Notes: generated by a model not told the origin, from the sequence alone. 64,000 bases of DNA from Neobacillus sp. YX16 (GCF_030123505.1 NZ_CP126115.1:399501-463500); one strand, 5' to 3'. Shown: positions 1-8,920, numbered from the stretch's first letter. Numbers and translations: made by a program.

Positions 1-67
1 GGGTGTCTTTTTGTTTGAAAAAAGGGGGTTCGCGGAATTATTTCCATTTCACGCGGAATAAACAAAA

Positions 68-102
68 AATCCCGCGGGATTTTTTTGAAAACCCGCGGGA
101 TT
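68..102 (-). terminator. Rho-independent terminator of the 37-codon gene
   Basis: An 11-bp perfect stem (AATCCCGCGGG with its complement) encloses a 13-nt loop. Read on the minus strand it is followed by a T-rich run. It lies just after the stop of the small membrane-peptide gene. Confidence 0.8.
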
Positions 103-107
103 CCTGT

Positions 108-221
108 TTATTTTTGTTTAAAGAAATCCATGAAAGCATGGTAAATTTCTATACCTTGATACGTAAGCATTCCTGCTGCTGTTAATGAAAATACACCAAT
201 CATTAAAAAGCGAATCCACAT
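108..221 (-). CDS. small single-span membrane peptide, 37 aa
   Basis: This ORF is read from ATG at 221 to TAA at 108. A GGGAGG ribosome site lies 8 nt upstream and a strong terminator follows, so it is a complete small gene. The product starts MWIRFLMIGVFSLTAAGML, one hydrophobic span, and ends in a short polar tail FKQK. No family is recognised. Its own ribosome site and terminator suggest independent expression rather than noise. Function unknown. Confidence 0.65.
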   Translation of the reverse strand: MWIRFLMIGVFSLTAAGMLTYQGIEIYHAFMDFFKQK

Positions 222-247
222 TCATTTTTCCTCCCTTTTTGTAAGTT

Positions 248-586
248 TTAACTTATCAAATCAGGAGAGGAGATAACGTAATTCGACTGATGAAAAACGG
301 GTAGAAGGAAGATAAGAATCTTAGTGTATATTCTAGGAGTAATTCTGTGAAGGGTGACTACGATCTGTGAAATTAAGACAAGTACTCCAATAAAGTTAAA
401 ATGGTATAGATGTTTTTCTTCATCGTCGGATGTTGATTGCGTATTCCAATCATCAATGGTTAGAACGGCTTTATGTTCATGATGTAGATGTGTAATTACC
501 TTAGACTGGTGAAGAAGAACTGTAAAGGATACGAAGGCAAGGAGTAATGCGATGGGAAGAATTTTTACCTTCTTTATCGTAATCAC
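248..586 (-). CDS. unknown membrane protein with His-rich segment and unusual start
   Basis: The product is about 110 aa. It has an N-terminal hydrophobic segment, then HLHHEH, an acidic stretch (SDDEEKH) and a second hydrophobic stretch. No family is recognised; the histidine cluster could bind metal, which is inference only. The start is odd. The only standard start in frame, GTG at 586, lies inside a near-perfect anti-16S sequence (AAGGAGGTGAT). At normal spacing (8 nt after GGAGG) the codon is ATA, followed by AAG AAG, where ATG would be expected. Either ATA is used as a rare start or the gene lost its ATG recently. Confidence 0.5.
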   Translation of the reverse strand: MITIKKVKILPIALLLAFVSFTVLLHQSKVITHLHHEHKAVLTIDDWNTQSTSDDEEKHLYHFNFIGVLVLISQIVVTLHRITPRIYTKILIFLLPVFHQSNYVISSPDLIS

Positions 587-758
587 CTCCTTCCGGGATT
601 GTTTTAATTATAAACACTTTTGTTGTGTTGTTAAATCAATATGCTCCGACAATTTACGCGAAAGTAAATGGGATAGAATCAATTTATGGCTGATTTCGCA
701 ATTAGATTGGGTTTATGATACAATCTTGCTAGTCAAATCGGAGTAAAGGAAGTAAAAA

Positions 759-2135
759 ATGAAAAAAACAATACCGGTTAATAAAAATGATTTTATAGAT
801 GTGGTATTTGAAGATTTAACACATGATGGGGCAGGGGTCGCTAAGGTGGATGGATTTCCATTGTTCGTCCCAAACGGGCTGCCTGGCGAAAAAGCACAGG
901 TTAAAGTGATCAAAGTGAATAAGGGTTACGGCTTCGGCCGTTTGATCGAAATTTATGAAAAAAGCCCATATCGCGTTGAAATTCCTAACAGTGAGATTCA
1001 TAAGTATGGCGGCTGCCAGCTCGAGCACATTAGCTATGAAGGGCAGCTGAAATATAAGGAAAATCAAGTTAAGCAAGTGCTCACCCGTATCGGTAAACTA
1101 GAGGATGTTATTGTGCACCCGATTCTAGGGATGGACAATCCATGGCATTATCGAAATAAAGCACAGGTTCCAGTTGGTGACAAGGATGGGAAGCTGATTG
1201 CTGGATTTTTTAAACCTAGAAGTCATGAAATTGTTGATACCAATGAGAGTCTAATACAGCTTCCAGAAATTAATGAAGCCGTACAGGCAGTGAAGGAAAT
1301 CTGCAATGAGCTAGGGATAACTGCTTATCAAGAAGAGTCGCATAAAGGTGTACTTCGCCACATCATGGCCCGTTATGGAAAACAAACAGGTGAGTTGATG
1401 GTTGTCCTCATTACGAGAAGTGCTGATATTCCAAACAAAAACCAATTGGTCGAAGGAATTATCTCACGACTTCCGAAAGTAAAATCAATTGTGCATAATG
1501 TTAATTCAAAGCGTACGAATGTGATACTTGGCGAAAAAACAACACTCCTATGGGGAAATGAAGTGATCTATGACTTAATAGGCGACGTTAAGTTCGCTAT
1601 TTCCGCTCTTTCCTTTTATCAGGTGAACCCTGTTCAAACGAAGGTCCTTTATGAAAAGGCTCTGGAATATGCAGGGCTTAATGGAGAAGAGTCTGTTATC
1701 GATGCATACTGCGGAATCGGCACAATATCCTTGTTTTTAGCACAAAAGGCGAAGAAGGTCTTTGGTGTAGAAGTTGTTCCCGAGGCGATTGAAGATGCGA
1801 AACGGAATGCTGAGTTAAACGGAATGACGAATGTGGAGTTTGAAGCCGGGGAAGCAGAGGTTGTGATTCCTAAGTGGTACAAAGAGGGGAATTCTGCTGA
1901 TGTGCTCGTTGTGGACCCACCGCGCAAGGGCTGTGACGAAACATTTTTGCAAACGATTATTGAAATGAAGCCTAAAAAGGTTGTCTATGTATCCTGTAAC
2001 CCAGCCACACTGGCACGGGATTTACGGATTTTAGAAGATGGCGGCTATAAAACAGTAGAAGTTCAGCCGGTTGACATGTTTCCGCAGACGACACATGTTG
2101 AATGCGTGTCGCAGATAGTTTTGAAGGAAAGCTAA
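759..2135 (+). CDS. rlmCD: 23S rRNA (uracil-C5)-methyltransferase, RlmCD/TrmA family
   Basis: This 458-aa SAM-dependent methyltransferase makes 5-methyluridine in 23S rRNA. An N-terminal TRAM domain (about 10-65) is followed by the SAM site [14 protein letters not shown]. The catalytic loop [11 protein letters not shown] places the nucleophile at Cys413, and the general-base Glu lies in HVE near residue 448. The family Fe-S ligands C-x5-C-x2-C plus a fourth Cys appear here as Asn77, Tyr83, Cys86 and Ser164, so a 4Fe-4S cluster cannot form. Bacillus genomes often carry two paralogs, and this may be the cluster-less one. The last residues ([10 protein letters not shown]) look atypical. It ends directly against a recombinase remnant on the other strand. 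Start ATG with AAAGGAAG upstream. Confidence 0.9.
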   Translation: MKKTIPVNKNDFIDVVFEDLTHDGAGVAKVDGFPLFVPNGLPGEKAQVKVIKVNKGYGFGRLIEIYEKSPYRVEIPNSEIHKYGGCQLEHISYEGQLKYKENQVKQVLTRIGKLEDVIVHPILGMDNPWHYRNKAQVPVGDKDGKLIAGFFKPRSHEIVDTNESLIQLPEINEAVQAVKEICNELGITAYQEESHKGVLRHIMARYGKQTGELMVVLITRSADIPNKNQLVEGIISRLPKVKSIVHNVNSKRTNVILGEKTTLLWGNEVIYDLIGDVKFAISALSFYQVNPVQTKVLYEKALEYAGLNGEESVIDAYCGIGTISLFLAQKAKKVFGVEVVPEAIEDAKRNAELNGMTNVEFEAGEAEVVIPKWYKEGNSADVLVVDPPRKGCDETFLQTIIEMKPKKVVYVSCNPATLARDLRILEDGGYKTVEVQPVDMFPQTTHVECVSQIVLKES

Positions 2136-2640
2136 TTAGGGTAATATTGAAAACCGGTAAGTGATTTTAGGAATTCCGCTTTTATCTACCTCAATACGCT
2201 CGACAAAGTGATGGAGCATTTCCTCCGTTATGTCTTCAAGAGGTAAAAAACGGTTAATCGTGTTCCGGAGGTTTTCAATACGACCTAAAAATTCATCATG
2301 TCGGAGTGCGGCTTCAAGCCCACTCCTTTTAATATTTAATTCATTTATACGTCCTTGGTTTTCATCAGCGACTTCGCGGTATTCTCCATGAGTGATTTGT
2401 TTTTCTGCAAGCATCTCAAGGTAACGTTTCTTTTTTGCTTTAGAAGCTTTAATCTCATTTTCAATGTTGATTAAAATTTGAGTAACTTGCTTTTGTTTCT
2501 TTTGAGCTTCTACGGCAAGGGTATTTAGGTATTCCTTATCGTTAATGACTTGAGCCATTTTTTTAATATCAGAAAGGATTGTTTCTTTTAAATCCTTTTC
2601 TTTTATCGTTCTTTGAGTGCAAGCGATTTTCCCATGTCGA
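2136..2640 (-). pseudogene. C-terminal remnant of a large serine recombinase
   Basis: The longest ATG-started piece gives 140 aa, but the frame stays open upstream to about 2640, where it reads HGKIACTQRTIKEKDL. That resembles the end of the zinc-ribbon domain of large serine integrases. It continues into a coiled-coil region and the typical C-terminal ending (EEMLHHFVERIEV then a short beta strand). The catalytic resolvase domain is missing, cut off where a group II intron remnant begins. The stop codon abuts the stop of rlmCD, as expected for an integrase gene at its attachment site. This is probably the relic of an integrative element. Confidence 0.7.
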
Positions 2641-2654
2641 GCGTAACTCCCGCA

Positions 2655-2988
2655 AATATAACCAAGATGAATGGATAAGAAGAAGGCTAAGAATGTGCGA
2701 ATGGAAACAGTGGAAGAAATCTAAAACTAGAGTTAGAAAACTGATTGGTTTAGGCGTCCCTGGTTACAAGGCGCACGAATGGGGCAACTCCAGAAAGAAA
2801 TACTGGAGAATCGCCTGTAGCCCAATATTACACAAAACCCTCGATAACTCATATTGGAGTCAACGAGGGTTGAAAAGTCTATATAACCGTTATGAAACTT
2901 TACGTCAATCTTAATAGAACCGCCGTATACCGAACGGTACGTACGGTGGTGTGAGAGGTCGGGGGTTAGTCACCCCCTCCTACTCGAT
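2655..2988 (+). mobile_element. 3' remnant of a group II intron (maturase C-terminus, domains V-VI)
   Basis: From about 2660 the plus strand encodes the end of an LtrA-type reverse transcriptase/maturase: WIRRRLRMCEWKQWK, then HEWGNSRKKYWRIACSPIL, then a YWSQRGLKSLYNRY-like ending, stopping at 2914. After a short gap, 2911-2988 fits intron domain V (hairpin with ACCG, GTACGTACGGTGGT) and domain VI (GGGGGTTAGTCACCCCC, ending CTACTCGAT). The 5' half of the intron and the reverse-transcriptase domain are absent, so it cannot move by itself. Confidence 0.8.
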
Positions 2989-3026
2989 TTCGAAGTGGAT
3001 TGTATGATTTATCGAAAAATATAAAA

Positions 3027-3060
3027 AGAAGCAGGAACCATGTAAATGATTCCTGCTTCT
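3027..3060. terminator. hairpin terminator
   Basis: An 11-bp perfect inverted repeat (AGAAGCAGGAA / TTCCTGCTTCT) with a 12-nt loop lies between the intron remnant and the leftward gene at 3178. Confidence 0.6.
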
Positions 3061-3177
3061 CATATTAAGTGGAAAAAAAAGGGGGACTACTTTCAAAAAG
3101 GGTGGGTCGCTATTTACAGTATATAGTAACTTCTATTATTAGGATTTTTAAGAAGAGTTGAAAAGCTTTAGACCAAT

Positions 3178-3549
3178 TTACCTAATACTAGAAGCGCCTA
3201 CTAAGGATTCAGGTGACATACCAAGTACTAAAAGACTGATTTTTGCGTATCCGGTATTTCTGAATTCAGAAAAAGTTTGTTTCAATACTTGGGATTCATG
3301 GTCATCTTTTAATTTCTGTAATTCCTTTTTATACAATCGTAGAACAGAGCCATACACAAAATTCGGGGTATATTGGCCAGGATCCTCATCCATAAATAAA
3401 CATCCCATGTAATTATATTTAAATTGGAATGCACGTGTAAGATTAACCATATCCAACAGTTTTTCAAAAAGGTTTGGATAGTCTTTCTTTAACTTCTCAA
3501 GTGCATCTTTGGTCGCTCTTAACTCATCAATACTAGATAAAGTTATCAT
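3178..3549 (-). CDS. unknown 123-aa cytosolic protein
   Basis: ATG at 3549 is preceded by AAGAAGGAGG at good spacing, so the start is well supported. The product is largely charged and helical (DALEKLKKDYPNLFEKLLDMV in its first third) with one YMGCLFMDEDPGQY segment. No signal peptide or membrane span is visible and no family is recognised. It lies 16 nt downstream of the thioesterase stop on the same strand, so the two are probably co-transcribed. Confidence 0.6.
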   Translation of the reverse strand: MITLSSIDELRATKDALEKLKKDYPNLFEKLLDMVNLTRAFQFKYNYMGCLFMDEDPGQYTPNFVYGSVLRLYKKELQKLKDDHESQVLKQTFSEFRNTGYAKISLLVLGMSPESLVGASSIR

Positions 3550-3564
3550 AAATATTCCTCCTTC

Positions 3565-4083
3565 TTATATGTCCCAAGGTTTTTCCAGTGAAATATACGC
3601 AGCTAATTCTTTACTTTTTTGTCTCCTTAATTTACGAATTTCTGCTCTTTCTTTACCTGTTTTGTATAGGAATTCTTCTTCTTCTGTTTCTGGTATGATA
3701 CTTGGAACTTCGACAGGCTGCTTATTTTCGTCTAAGGCTACAAAAGTCAAAAATGCCGTAGCAGCGATTCGGCGTTCGCCATTTATCATATCTTCGGCGA
3801 TAACTTTACAAAAAATTTCCATGGAAGTTTTTCCTGTATATGTTACAAACGATTCGACACAGACTGAATCAGTTTGATGAATAGGGCATAAGAAATCGAT
3901 TGAATCTGTAGATGCAGTCACACATTCCTTAACTCTCGAATGCCTGCGGGCTGATAATGTTGCTGCATCATCGAGCTTTTTCATCAAAACGCCGCCAAAC
4001 AATGTATTGTAGTTGTTTAAATCGCAAGATAATACTTGAGCTGTATTAATAATGCGGCTTTCTTTCGCTTTCTTTGCTTTCAT
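3565..4083 (-). CDS. acyl-CoA thioesterase, hotdog fold (YkhA-like)
   Basis: Hydrolyses acyl-CoA to free acid and CoA in the cytosol. The motif N-x-LFGGVLMKKLDDAATL, typical of cytosolic hotdog acyl-CoA hydrolases such as B. subtilis YkhA, is near the N-terminus. A second conserved stretch, STDSIDFLCPI, follows. Length (172 aa) fits single-hotdog members. A longer ORF starts at 4101 without a ribosome site; ATG at 4083 has GGAAG 7 nt upstream and is preferred. Its physiological substrate is not clear from sequence. Confidence 0.85.
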   Translation of the reverse strand: MKAKKAKESRIINTAQVLSCDLNNYNTLFGGVLMKKLDDAATLSARRHSRVKECVTASTDSIDFLCPIHQTDSVCVESFVTYTGKTSMEIFCKVIAEDMINGERRIAATAFLTFVALDENKQPVEVPSIIPETEEEEFLYKTGKERAEIRKLRRQKSKELAAYISLEKPWDI

Positions 4084-4282
4084 TAAGTTGCTTCCTTTCA
4101 TGATTGGATTTTAGCTAGTAAATACTATATCCACGTTATTAAAAGGTTTTTTATGCCTGAACCAAGTGTACGCCGCATTGTTCGGTTAGTAAAATGGTTA
4201 TATTTTATGAGTAGTATAGCTTTTATCTATGTAAATGCTTTCAATTATGCCATATAGAAATAGGGGATTTTTAGAAAATTAA

Positions 4283-4309
4283 AGACGGTTCAATTTAAAT
4301 GAACCGTCT
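4283..4309 (-). terminator. terminator of the LysR gene
   Basis: A 10-bp inverted repeat (AGACGGTTCA / TGAACCGTCT) with a 7-nt loop. On the minus strand it is followed by TTTAATTTTC. Confidence 0.65.
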
Positions 4310-4332
4310 AGACGAATATGGGGCTTATAATA

Positions 4333-5229
4333 TTATTGATCTTGAAATCCGTTTGTGAGCTTTTCTTTAGTAAACTGCAGCCACTCTTTTGCAGCATAGG
4401 AGAAGTATTGATTTTTGCCCCAAATAATCGCTAGGTTCCAACTGATAGACGGGTTTACTATTTTGACCGACTTTACATTTTTATTTAGATTCTGGCAGAC
4501 ACTTTCCGGCAATAGGGATACTCCAAACTTGCTTACAACCATTTCTTCAATAAAAGACCGTTGTGAACTTTCTGAAATAATGTGTGGATTAAAGCCTACA
4601 CTGTTACAAGAATAAATAATTCGATCGTTTAGGACAAAGTCCTTATTAAACAATATCAACGATTCATTAGCCAAATCAGCTAAATTGACTTCCTCTCTTT
4701 CTGCTAGGGGGTGTGATATGTGAAGGATCAGTTTTAGGTCTTCTTCCATAAATGAGAAATAATCAAAAATGTCGTTCTTAGTCGGAAGAACAATTATCCC
4801 TACATCAAGAAGATTGTTTCCTACATCTTCTTCTATTTTCTTTGAACCGTCCTCAACCAATTGAAAAGTGATCCCAGGATATTTTTCGTGAAAACTGCCA
4901 ACTATTTTTAGGAAATAATGCGCATCAAATATAGGTGGCAAACCAATACGAATATGCCCTTTTTTTAGCCCTGTAAGGTTGTCTAGTTCCGTTTCTAAAT
5001 TCTTAAATGCTTTGTCAATTAATTTTGCTTGCTCCAAAATTATGCGTCCTGCATCGGTTAAGATTAATTGCTTTCGAGACCGATCAAAAAGAGCAACTCC
5101 CAACTCCGTCTCAAGGTTTTTAATCATTTTACTAATGGTTGGTTGGGTAATAAATAAATGGTCTGCCGCTCGGGAAAAACTATTAAAATTCGCCACCTCA
5201 ATAAAATATTGTAAATGTTTGATATCCAA
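4333..5229 (-). CDS. LysR-family transcriptional regulator (CidR/YwbI-like)
   Basis: A 298-aa LysR-type regulator. The N-terminal winged helix-turn-helix (LQYFIEVANFNSFSRAADHL, then QPTISKMIKNLETELG) is clear, followed by a two-lobe effector-binding domain starting near residue 90 (GHIRIGLPP). It resembles the CidR/YwbI group that controls holin-like cid genes, but no such target lies next to it. The start is TTG at 5229, with GCAGGTG 7 nt upstream. Upstream DNA (5230-6541) holds no intact divergent gene, so its local target may have been lost. Confidence 0.85.
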   Translation of the reverse strand: MDIKHLQYFIEVANFNSFSRAADHLFITQPTISKMIKNLETELGVALFDRSRKQLILTDAGRIILEQAKLIDKAFKNLETELDNLTGLKKGHIRIGLPPIFDAHYFLKIVGSFHEKYPGITFQLVEDGSKKIEEDVGNNLLDVGIIVLPTKNDIFDYFSFMEEDLKLILHISHPLAEREEVNLADLANESLILFNKDFVLNDRIIYSCNSVGFNPHIISESSQRSFIEEMVVSKFGVSLLPESVCQNLNKNVKSVKIVNPSISWNLAIIWGKNQYFSYAAKEWLQFTKEKLTNGFQDQ

Positions 5230-5504
5230 TATCGTACACCTGCTTGTGATTAATTTTAGAGTAGTAGCCAGAAGGATAAATTAATAAGTTATCTTGAATA
5301 GGTTATTTTATCATGAAGCCACTATTTTCTATAGGACGAAAAATCAGATCCTTCAAAGCAACTTTGAGATGACTTTACTTTAAAACTATAGTTAATAATT
5401 AATGTACCCTTCTTTTTCAATTGATGTCCTGTTTCTTTTTTTTTTGTCTATTTTAACAAAACACGTTTAAGTTTGTGCTCTAGAATCGGGTAAGGGGAAA
5501 TTAA

Positions 5505-5816
5505 AAATTACATAAAGAGTACGAGCAATTAAAAAAGAACCAAGATGAATTAGCTTCTGAACAAAAAAAGATTGAAGAAGATAAAAAAGAAGTTGAAAAA
5601 GAATTAGCAGCTGCCAAAAACAAATTACAAAACCAACAGGATCAACTGGCTGAACAAAAGGCTCAGCAAGAGGCAGCTCGCTAGGCTCTTTTAGCCCAAC
5701 AGCTGGCTCAACAAGCCCAACAAGCTCAACAACAGTCTCAACAGCAATCTACAGTGAACACCCCCTCAAAATCAACACCATCGTCCGTTGCAGCCATTCC
5801 ATCTAACTCTGGGTGA
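5505..5816 (+). pseudogene. remnant of a secreted coiled-coil cell-wall protein
   Basis: The frame reads a Glu/Lys-rich coiled coil (KKIEEDKKEVEKELAAAKNK), a stop TAG at 5682, then Ala/Gln repeats (AQQLAQQAQQAQQQ) and a Ser/Pro/Thr linker ending at TGA 5814. This is the middle of a PcsB- or NlpC/P60-type secreted peptidoglycan hydrolase, where a coiled coil precedes a low-complexity linker. Both the signal peptide and the catalytic domain are missing. The rest of 5230-6541 shows no gene I can support. Confidence 0.55.
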
Positions 5817-5829
5817 GTAAATTTTTGGA

Positions 5830-6541
5830 TAATTCCAAATAATTATATATACCCACCAACATCCCATGTGTTGCCCACATACACTCTAAACACGTTGAGA
5901 CAGTTGTTAGGAGAGAGAGAAAATATGCTGATATCAAGGACTTTTAAGGTTTTTAAGTGAATATTAATGTGTGTTTTATGTTCCCTCGAACTGATTGTTT
6001 GGGGAATCTTTGTTTAGGGGGTCTAACTTTTACCCAGAAATATGGATATTTGCGTTAAGGTTTGGGTTTGCGTATTTGTTTATTTAGATAGCGGAAAACG
6101 ACCACCTAGTCTCTACCCTGTTGAGGCGTGCTATCTGCTATATAAGAGGTAAATGAGGTTCTTAAATAATCTATATTAAATGAATATCAGCCCACTTTAT
6201 AGGCTTCTAAAAATTCTAACTTATGCTCAGGATGAAAAAGTTACACTAAGCTCAAAAATACTCCCCTTTAAAGGAGACAGATTTTTATTTACTAATTAGG
6301 CTGCTGGACGGGAGCAAATCATAATAGTTTTTATGTTAGTTCTAAAATTGACTGCAAACGTTAATTCAGATGCTCTCATTCTCCGACTTTGGAGAGCCAG
6401 TGGAAGTTTGAATCACTTTATCGAAACTCCCATGTTTCTCCTGGACTAATAAACCCACAGCATCCATCACGATAGAAAAACTTATCAAGAACCAGGCACT
6501 ACAAAAAATTTTCATCATATATAGGTGATATCCGTTCAGAT
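5830..6541. other. intergenic stretch without recognisable gene
   Basis: About 700 bp with stops in all frames and no recognised repeat or RNA. It is probably decayed DNA between the coiled-coil remnant and the Yellow-family gene, whose ribosome site begins at 6546. Confidence 0.4.
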
Positions 6542-6558
6542 TTGATGAGGAGGATATT

Positions 6559-7656
6559 ATGCAACCTATGTTACCTATGGAAAAATATTTTGGGCAGTTT
6601 GAACTGGTGCATGCTTTTTATGGGGCTATGCCTACAGGTGTCAGCGTTTCCGAAACCGGTCGTATTTTTGTTTGCTTTCCGAAATGGGGAGACGACGTTC
6701 AATTTACTGTGGCGGAAATTGTTGAGGGTGAATTGCAGCCTTATCCCAGTTTAGAAACAAATTTGGTTAATACAGGGAATATTGCGATGTCTTTCGTCAG
6801 TGTCCAAAGTATCGTTGCTGATGGAAGAGGAACACTTTGGGTACTAGATACAGGGGCACCAAATTTTTCTGAACCTATTCAAGGGGGAGCAAAATTAGTT
6901 GCTGTTGATTTAAGCACGAATACAATAAGGAGAGTATATACCTTTACAGAAGATGTTGTCTTGCCAACAACTTATTTGAATGATGTCCGTTTGGATTTTC
7001 GGGTTGGAAGAGCAGGATATGCATATATAACGGATTCTTCTTCCAGAGGGCCAGGGGCTATTATCGTCGTAGATTTAGAAAATGGGAACGCGTTTAGACG
7101 GTTAAATGGGGCAATATCAACTTCACCTGATCCCTATTTTTTACCGAAAGTAGAAGGTGAAATTTTGATGAATCGAAACCCGGACGGCTCGACTTTCCCA
7201 TTTAGATTGGCTTCCGATAGTTTAGCGATTTCTCCTGATGGAAAGGTTTTATTTTATGCTCCGCTAACCAGCCGTCAGCTGTTCTCAATCTCAACAGAAG
7301 CCCTAAGGGACAGAAGGATACAGGACATGAATTTATCCCAATATGTGCAGTATTGGGGGGAAAAAGGTGCGTCTGATGGAATGATCACCGGCGCAAAAGG
7401 AACCGTTTATGCAGGAGACTATGAAAACAACAGTATCCGGAAGATATTGCCGAATGGCGCAATGGAAACCATCGCACATGACCCGAGAATTTTATGGCCG
7501 GATACTTTTTCGATTGGCCCCGATCAATACTTATATGTCATTGTGAATCAATTACATCGGCAGGCGAGATTTCATTATGGAAGAGACCTGCGGGAAAAAC
7601 CATATAGTTTACTTCGTATGAGAATTGATGAATTCCCTGCTCCTACCTTTTCATAA
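6559..7656 (+). CDS. major royal jelly / Yellow family protein
   Basis: A 365-aa protein of the family first known from insect Yellow and royal jelly proteins; bacterial members are often called L-dopachrome tautomerase-related. It is a predicted six-bladed propeller: GTLWVLDTGAP (blade 2), YITDSSSRGPGAIIVVDL, DSLAISPDGKVLFYAPLTSR and a C-terminal WPDTFSIGPDQYLYVI strand are typical. No signal peptide is seen, unlike the insect secreted forms. Start ATG has GAGGAGG at good spacing, and a terminator follows at once, so it is monocistronic. Substrate unknown. Confidence 0.85.
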   Translation: MQPMLPMEKYFGQFELVHAFYGAMPTGVSVSETGRIFVCFPKWGDDVQFTVAEIVEGELQPYPSLETNLVNTGNIAMSFVSVQSIVADGRGTLWVLDTGAPNFSEPIQGGAKLVAVDLSTNTIRRVYTFTEDVVLPTTYLNDVRLDFRVGRAGYAYITDSSSRGPGAIIVVDLENGNAFRRLNGAISTSPDPYFLPKVEGEILMNRNPDGSTFPFRLASDSLAISPDGKVLFYAPLTSRQLFSISTEALRDRRIQDMNLSQYVQYWGEKGASDGMITGAKGTVYAGDYENNSIRKILPNGAMETIAHDPRILWPDTFSIGPDQYLYVIVNQLHRQARFHYGRDLREKPYSLLRMRIDEFPAPTFS

Positions 7657-7668
7657 TAATCTTAAACG

Positions 7669-7705
7669 AAGGCAGCTATCCCTCATCAGGGAGCTGCCTT
7701 TTTTG
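7669..7705 (+). terminator. terminator of the Yellow-family gene
   Basis: Stem AAGGCAGCT with AGCTGCCTT plus inner CCC/GGG pairs, followed by TTTTT, 12 nt after the stop codon. Confidence 0.85.
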
Positions 7706-7973
7706 TCAGTTATATTTTTGTGAAATTGTATATATTCCCGCAACTGCCCTATAATAAAGAGGCTGTTATCTGTTGATAATGTAATTTAATTTTAAAAATG
7801 AAACCTCATTTAGATACACTACGGAGAACCGTACCACAAATAGTGGTAAAGCAAAGAGTTGAAGTTGTGCTTGATAAAGAGTGGCTAGAAAAAAATCATT
7901 AAATATATTTAAATTACTTTATGGAAGTGCACATGAATATAAAAACTCTCCTGTCGGTAAGGAAAACAAAAAA

Positions 7974-8007
7974 GAATTACCAATTCTATTTGAATGGTAA
8001 TTCTTTT
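7974..8007. terminator. hairpin of terminator type
   Basis: GAATTACCA pairs with TGGTAATTC and is followed by TTTT. No gene I recognise ends just upstream; the interval 7710-8180 otherwise holds no supported gene. Confidence 0.4.
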
Positions 8008-8011
8008 GGAG

Positions 8012-8125
8012 CATGGGGACGTACCCTGTGCTCCTTTTTGGTGGGACATGGGGGCGGTTCTGATGTCCCGTGAATAGCAGAAGTATTTAATTTTATGAGA
8101 AAGGATGACCGTCCCCGTTTTTTTG
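8012..8125. repeat. degenerate GGGGACGGTTC-type palindromic repeat
   Basis: Contains GGGGGCGGTTCTGATGTCCC and, inverted, GACCGTCCCCG. These are the hallmark words of the dispersed palindrome found intact at 57481 and 62097. This copy has diverged. Confidence 0.45.
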
Positions 8126-8182
8126 GGGGATTGCCGGGAGATGCTATAGACAAAATAGTTGTTGAGGCAGAGGGTGGTTGGA

Positions 8183-8608
8183 GTGAAGGTGTTGTCGATG
8201 ATTCAGCCTTGGGCGAGTCTGTTTGTCTTGCGCGAAGCTCAATATGAAACGAGGTCATGGAGTACGAAGTATCGCGGCCCTCTTGCGATTCATACCAGTA
8301 AAAAAGTCGATAAGGCGGTCTGCAGCCATGTGGCGATCAAGTCGCTACTTTTAAAGCATGGGTACAAGACCGAGGATCTTCCAACTGGCGTGATCATTGC
8401 TGTCTGCCAGCTTGAAAATTGTTTGAGGGTGATAGAAAACAACGAGACATGGGCCGTGTTGGAGGATGGCAGAATCGTATCAGGCAATGACTTTTTCCTC
8501 GGTGATTATAAAGTGGGAGGGTATGTCTGGGAAGTCAGGGATATGAAGATGCTGGACAGCTTCATTCCGGCTAAAGGAAGGCTTGGTCTGTGGGAGTATG
8601 ATTTATAG
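8183..8608 (+). CDS. ASCH-domain protein
   Basis: The product (about 141 aa) begins MKVLSMIQPWASLFVLREAQ and continues ETRSWSTKYRGPLAIHTSKK, the typical opening of ASCH domains, a PUA-like beta-barrel proposed to bind RNA or nucleotides. It ends with GRLGLWEYDL, also typical. I choose GTG at 8183 because AGGGTGG lies 5 nt upstream and the family starts at this point; an in-frame ATG at 8159 lacks a ribosome site. Its role is unknown. It is flanked on both sides by GGGGACGGTTC repeats. Confidence 0.75.
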   Translation: MKVLSMIQPWASLFVLREAQYETRSWSTKYRGPLAIHTSKKVDKAVCSHVAIKSLLLKHGYKTEDLPTGVIIAVCQLENCLRVIENNETWAVLEDGRIVSGNDFFLGDYKVGGYVWEVRDMKMLDSFIPAKGRLGLWEYDL

Positions 8609-8674
8609 AGTGCCTGTTCATCGGGGAAAGCGCACTTTTTTGATTGGTATCTTTACCCGCGAAAATAAGGCAGG

Positions 8675-8716
8675 GCTCAGAGAGACACGGGGACGGTTCC
8701 GACGTCTCAATAATTG
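8675..8716. repeat. GGGGACGGTTC palindromic repeat, half copy
   Basis: ACACGGGGACGGTTCCGACG sits between GAGAC and GTCTC, giving a small hairpin. The core word is shared with the elements at 8012, 57481 and 62097. Confidence 0.45.
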
Positions 8717-8920
8717 TGAAAATATAACATTTATTAGGACAGCGGAACAGTCCGAAATCATTGTAAAAGTGTTTTTATTAAAAAAATCTCCATTTCTATA
8801 CTGTGGCTGGAACATGGGTGATGGTGGTACTTAGAAATAAATGATAATAAATGGTGTAGAAGAAGGAGGATCGCTATCCTCTTTAATTTATCGCTAAGTT
8901 TTGCTGTTAAGATCAAGGTT

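Noticed and set aside
3..185. Plus-strand 60-aa ORF
   Set aside because: It runs through the terminator hairpin and antisense to the 37-codon membrane peptide. It has no ribosome site and an unlikely composition.
7798..7902. 34-codon ORF starting MKPHLDTLRR
   Set aside because: It has no ribosome site, terminator or known relative; chance opening is likely.
8583..8834. Plus-strand 83-aa ORF after the ASCH gene
   Set aside because: It passes through a palindromic repeat and has no ribosome site or protein-like pattern.
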